DNA from: DATDAW01 sp036525185
Lineage (GTDB): Bacteria > Verrucomicrobiota > Verrucomicrobiia > Chthoniobacterales > DASVRZ01
DNA: 64,000 nt
Assembly: GCA_036525185.1 (NCBI GenBank)
Contig: DATDAW010000041.1
Coordinates: 1-64,000, forward strand
Direction: 5' to 3'
The first letter of the stretch is position 1; each line of letters begins with the position of its first letter. The notes beneath the pieces were generated by a model. The model saw only the letters and a program-made list of their open reading frames with translations, was not told where the DNA came from and searched no databases. The position numbers and the translations under genes are program-made. Below, one piece after another: positions 61,163 to 64,000 of this stretch.

Positions 61163-62245
61163 ATGAACATGGTCGAACTTAGGGATATCTATAAGCGTTT
61201 TGGCAATTATGCGGCTGTTGATGGTGTTAGCCTGGATATCCGCGAGGGTGAATTTATGACATTTCTTGGGCCGTCGGGCTGCGGAAAGACGACCTGTCTG
61301 CGAATGATCAGCGGTTTCGAGCGGCCGACATCTGGAAGCGTTTGGCTCGGTGGCAAAGACGTAACGAACGTGCCGCCCTACGGGAGGGATGTGAACCAGG
61401 TTTTTCAGAGTTACGCGCTGTTTCCGCATCTGACTGTTGCTGAGAATGTTGCATTCGGACTCAAAATGAAAAGGGTTCCGGCTGCGGAGATTAAAAGGCG
61501 TGTGGACAAGGTGATTGAAAGTGTGTCGCTCGGGCCAATGGCGACGCGAAAACCGTCGCAACTTTCCGGCGGTCAACGTCAGCGAGTGGCTCTCGCGCGG
61601 GCGATCGTGTGCGAGCCGAAGGTACTGCTGTTGGATGAACCGCTTTCCGCGCTAGATGCAAAGCTGCGCCAGCAAATGCGGGTTGAATTAAAACATTTAC
61701 AGAAAAAATTGGGCATTAGTTTCATTTTTGTGACGCACGACCAGGAGGAGGCGCTAACGATGTCCGATCGCGTGGCAGTCATGAGCCAGGGCAGAGTTGA
61801 GCAGATCGGCACTTCCGCGGATATCTATCACCGGCCCGCAACTCGATTTGTCGCGAGCTTCATTGGTGAAACCAATATCGTGGGCGCGGAAGTAATTGGG
61901 ACCGAAGATGACACTATCGTTTGCAAGTTGGAAGGCGGGTTAATACTGAAAGTGGCTGGGACAAATGGGTCGACACCTGGTCCGGGTAGTAAGTGGCTTG
62001 TTTCGTTACGGCCGGAAAAAATCCGACTTCAACACGAGCCGATGGAGGGAACGAACGTTTTCAAGGCGATGATCACCGAGGAAACGTTTAAAGGCGCCGT
62101 TGATGATTTGACGATTATGACCGAAGGCGGCTTGGAGTTGCAAACCTTGGTCGCAAACGACGGGGTCGGCGAATTGGAATTCGACCCTGGTGATGACGTC
62201 TGGTGCCGGTTGTATCCCGAGGATATTGTTTTGGTGAAAGAGTAA
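61163..62245 (+). CDS. PotA-like ABC transporter ATP-binding protein
   Basis: 360 residues. Walker A GPSGCGKTT, Q-loop FQSYALFPH, signature LSGGQRQR, Walker B LLLDEPLSALD, switch His in FVTHDQEEAL, and a C-terminal TOBE domain (about 235-355, FIGETNIVGAEVIG). This is the layout of PotA/PotG spermidine-putrescine ATPases, also used for Fe3+ and other substrates. No permease or binding protein follows (pyrF is convergent), so it is an orphan ATPase that must work with components encoded elsewhere. It starts 38 bp after the second aldehyde dehydrogenase and is probably in its operon. Confidence 0.9.
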   Translation: MNMVELRDIYKRFGNYAAVDGVSLDIREGEFMTFLGPSGCGKTTCLRMISGFERPTSGSVWLGGKDVTNVPPYGRDVNQVFQSYALFPHLTVAENVAFGLKMKRVPAAEIKRRVDKVIESVSLGPMATRKPSQLSGGQRQRVALARAIVCEPKVLLLDEPLSALDAKLRQQMRVELKHLQKKLGISFIFVTHDQEEALTMSDRVAVMSQGRVEQIGTSADIYHRPATRFVASFIGETNIVGAEVIGTEDDTIVCKLEGGLILKVAGTNGSTPGPGSKWLVSLRPEKIRLQHEPMEGTNVFKAMITEETFKGAVDDLTIMTEGGLELQTLVANDGVGELEFDPGDDVWCRLYPEDIVLVKE

Positions 62246-62326
62246 GTTGAGGCCGGCAGGAATGGTTGCGGCAACGGACGGTGGCATGCCTTGTTGAGCG
62301 TCACCTTGGAATGGTGAGTGTGCGAG

Positions 62327-63040
62327 TCACCCTTGCAAGCTGGCAACGATGACACGGGCGGCGGCCACAGGATCGGCGGCAGCGGTGATCGGGCGACCAA
62401 TGACCAGATAGTCCGCCCCTTGGGCCACGGCTTCGGGCGGAGTCATGATGCGTTTTTGGTCGTTTGCATCCGAGCCCGCGGGACGGATGCCGGGGATGAC
62501 GAGTTTCATTTCGCGTGGAACAACAGCCCGGAGCAGAGCGACTTCGAGAGGACTGGCGACGAGTCCGCCTAGACCGGCAGCGGCGGCGAGTTGGCTCAGG
62601 GATTCGACTTGTTCAGCAATCGGGCGCATGACGCCGGTTTCGGTAAGCGTTTGCTGGTTGGAGCTGGTGAGGACGGTAACGCCGAGGACGCGCGTCGCTG
62701 ATCCAGCGGCACCCCGAACCGCAGCAGCAAGCATTTCGTGACCGCCACTGGCGTGGACGGTCAGCATCTGGACATCGAGAGCGATGGCAGATTCGACAGC
62801 ATGGAGCACGGTGTTCGGAATATCGTGGAATTTGAGATCGAGAAAAACCCTCGCTCCGGTGCCACGGACGAGGCGGACGACTTCCGGGCCGTTGCGCGTA
62901 AAAAGTTGAAGGCCGATTTTGAACCAGCCAACCTCCGAAGCCAGCATTTCGACGAGGTGCAGGGCTTCCGCCGCCGTCGTGACGTCGAGAGGGACGATGA
63001 TTTTCTCTTTTGCCTCGGCGACATTTTTCACAGGATGCAT
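62327..63040 (-). CDS. pyrF: Orotidine 5'-phosphate decarboxylase
   Basis: 237 residues from the ATG at 63040 (MHPVKNVAEAKEKIIVPLD); the frame is open for 91 codons upstream, antisense to ispE, without family similarity. The TIM-barrel active site is visible as FLDLKFHDIPNTV (Asp-x-Lys-x-x-Asp), with VPLDV at the first strand and YLVIGRPITAAADP at the phosphate site. Last step of UMP synthesis. Its start codon is 6 bp from that of ispE on the opposite strand. Confidence 0.95.
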   Translation of the reverse strand: MHPVKNVAEAKEKIIVPLDVTTAAEALHLVEMLASEVGWFKIGLQLFTRNGPEVVRLVRGTGARVFLDLKFHDIPNTVLHAVESAIALDVQMLTVHASGGHEMLAAAVRGAAGSATRVLGVTVLTSSNQQTLTETGVMRPIAEQVESLSQLAAAAGLGGLVASPLEVALLRAVVPREMKLVIPGIRPAGSDANDQKRIMTPPEAVAQGADYLVIGRPITAAADPVAAARVIVASLQG

Positions 63041-63046
63041 GATTCG

Positions 63047-63880
63047 ATGAAGCGTTTTGCGCCTGCCAAAATCAATCTTTCTCTCGAAGTGCTCGGAAAG
63101 CGGCCCGATGGATTTCATGATTTGCAAAGTCTCTTTTGTCCGATCTCGCTGGTCGACGAGTTGCATTTCGAAAGGGCGGATCGCTTTGGGTTTTCGTGTT
63201 CCGACCCGTCGATTCCGACGGATGAGACGAATCTGGTGGCCAAGGCTGCGAACTCGTTTGGAAACAGTGTTTTGCCGAATGTTCGGGTGCATTTGGAGAA
63301 ACGCATTCCCCATAGTGCAGGCCTCGGCGGCGGGAGCAGTGACGCGGCGACGACTTTACTTGCATTGAACGAGCTCGCGCTGGAGCCGAAGTCTTTCGCG
63401 GAATTGTGTGAGACCGCGGCATTGCTGGGGTCGGACGTGCCCTTTTTTTTGCATCGATCCGCGGCTTGGTGCGAGGGCAGGGGAGAGCGGGTGACTCCCG
63501 TGAAGCTGGAAAGCCCATTCGCTGTGCTGCTTTTCAAGCCACCCTTTGGAGTGCCGACCCCATGGGCCTACAAGAATCTCGCTGGGAGCCGGGAGTTGCC
63601 GGGCATTTCCTACAGCCCGCAGCAAACGGTCGCCGGCGCGCTGGTAAATCATCTGGAGCGTCCGGTTTTTGAAAAATACGTGCTGCTCGCATTGGTGAAG
63701 AAATGGCTCCTCGGACAACCCGAAACTCTCGGCGCCCTGATGTCTGGATCAGGCTCCACGATGTTTGCTCTCGCGCGTACGCAGTCCGATGCGGAGGCGC
63801 TGCGCGAGCGGATTTTGGAGGAATTTGGGGCGGACAACTGGACGTGGGTCGGCAGCACAATGTCTTCTGACGGATGGTGA
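63047..63880 (+). CDS. ispE: 4-diphosphocytidyl-2-C-methyl-D-erythritol kinase
   Basis: 277 residues from ATG 63047 (MKRFAPAKINLSLEVLGKRPDGFHDL). GHMP kinase fold: substrate Lys in APAKINL, ATP loop GLGGGSSDAATTL, and the third motif ALMSGSGSTMFAL. Phosphorylates CDP-methylerythritol in the MEP route to isoprenoids. An ATG 12 bp earlier (63035) would overlap the pyrF start. The promoter must lie inside the pyrF coding region because the two starts are only 6 bp apart. Confidence 0.94.
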   Translation: MKRFAPAKINLSLEVLGKRPDGFHDLQSLFCPISLVDELHFERADRFGFSCSDPSIPTDETNLVAKAANSFGNSVLPNVRVHLEKRIPHSAGLGGGSSDAATTLLALNELALEPKSFAELCETAALLGSDVPFFLHRSAAWCEGRGERVTPVKLESPFAVLLFKPPFGVPTPWAYKNLAGSRELPGISYSPQQTVAGALVNHLERPVFEKYVLLALVKKWLLGQPETLGALMSGSGSTMFALARTQSDAEALRERILEEFGADNWTWVGSTMSSDGW

Positions 63881-64000
63881 GCCGCCCACCAAACGAACGC
63901 AAGCGGCGGCCCTTTCGTCGCTTCGCCGGGGCGATGTCTCTCAGCTCCAAAAGCATCTTGAGTCGGGGGCAGATATAAATGCTGTTGATAGGTTTGGAAG
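63879..64000 (+). CDS. Start of an ankyrin-repeat protein (partial)
   Basis: The frame read from 63879 gives AAALSSLRRGDVSQLQKHLE then SGADINAVDRFG before the window ends; the pattern (GDxxxLxxxLxSGADINAxDxxG) is one ankyrin repeat. No ATG is present in this frame near the beginning; a CTG, TTG or a start lying inside ispE is needed, so the exact start is unknown. It would overlap or abut the ispE stop, suggesting coupling. Confidence 0.6.

Noticed and set aside
62738..63046. Longer form of IspE with 103 extra residues
   Set aside because: The added part is antisense to pyrF; IspE starts with (M)xxxAPAKINL.

Overview
The window looks like a chromosomal segment of a Verrucomicrobiota bacterium (Opitutales, Chthoniobacterales or Pedosphaera type). 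This is an inference from the gene mix: a Gram-negative envelope (LptF/G, LpxL-like and LpxR-like enzymes, two kinds of porin), a Ser/Thr kinase fused to a formylglycine-generating-enzyme domain, a cyanobacteria-style NrtABCD nitrate system, an RRM protein with a Gly-rich tail, TPTP-type tails, and dispersed palindromes. No rRNA, tRNA or CRISPR array was found.

Layout. 1-7.4 kb: tail of an unidentified gene, an ACS-family MFS transporter and an OprB porin, then envelope and lipid genes (LpxL-like acyltransferase coupled to a halogenase-like flavoprotein, LptF/G permease, thioesterase). 7.4-21.4 kb: a probable alpha-glucan/pentose utilisation locus with two large secreted glycosidases, a XylFGH-type sugar ABC transporter, a hypothetical protein and an AraC regulator. 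The two glycosidase genes and xylF each follow a copy of one direct-repeat motif, a good candidate for the AraC operator. Between the glycosidases lies a decayed integron (intI fragment, broken hicA cassette, attC-like site). 21.4-26.0 kb: a graveyard of broken genes (B12/radical-SAM protein, GH3-like protein, type I restriction genes hsdM, hsdS and hsdR) around an intact lpxR-like gene and an intact XRE-ImmA/PIN pair. 26-39 kb: housekeeping and signalling genes (lipA, glycosyltransferase, polysaccharide deacetylase, guaA, cyclophilin, RRM protein, ribE, PfpI) plus a kinase-pseudokinase-FGE protein coupled to a haem-binding Tll0287-like protein.

39-55.2 kb: a complete nitrate assimilation locus. 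A LysR regulator is divergent from three NrtA homologues (only one with a Tat signal), NrtB, two ATPases, an alginate-export-type porin, a CysJ-like diflavin reductase, a NirA-type sirohaem reductase, a fused DmsB-DmsC-like protein and a NasA-type molybdoenzyme. Together these could carry nitrate across both membranes and reduce it to ammonium. 55.2-64 kb: GlcF and GlcD of glycolate oxidase, divergent from two overlapping aldehyde dehydrogenases and an orphan PotA-like ATPase, then pyrF and ispE with start codons only 6 bp apart, and the beginning of an ankyrin-repeat protein.

The points most worth a second look are the candidate AraC regulon with its structured, duplicated leader, the integron remnant, the gutted type I restriction island that kept its XRE-ImmA/PIN pair, the haem protein/kinase-pseudokinase pair, and the unusual make-up of the nitrate locus.
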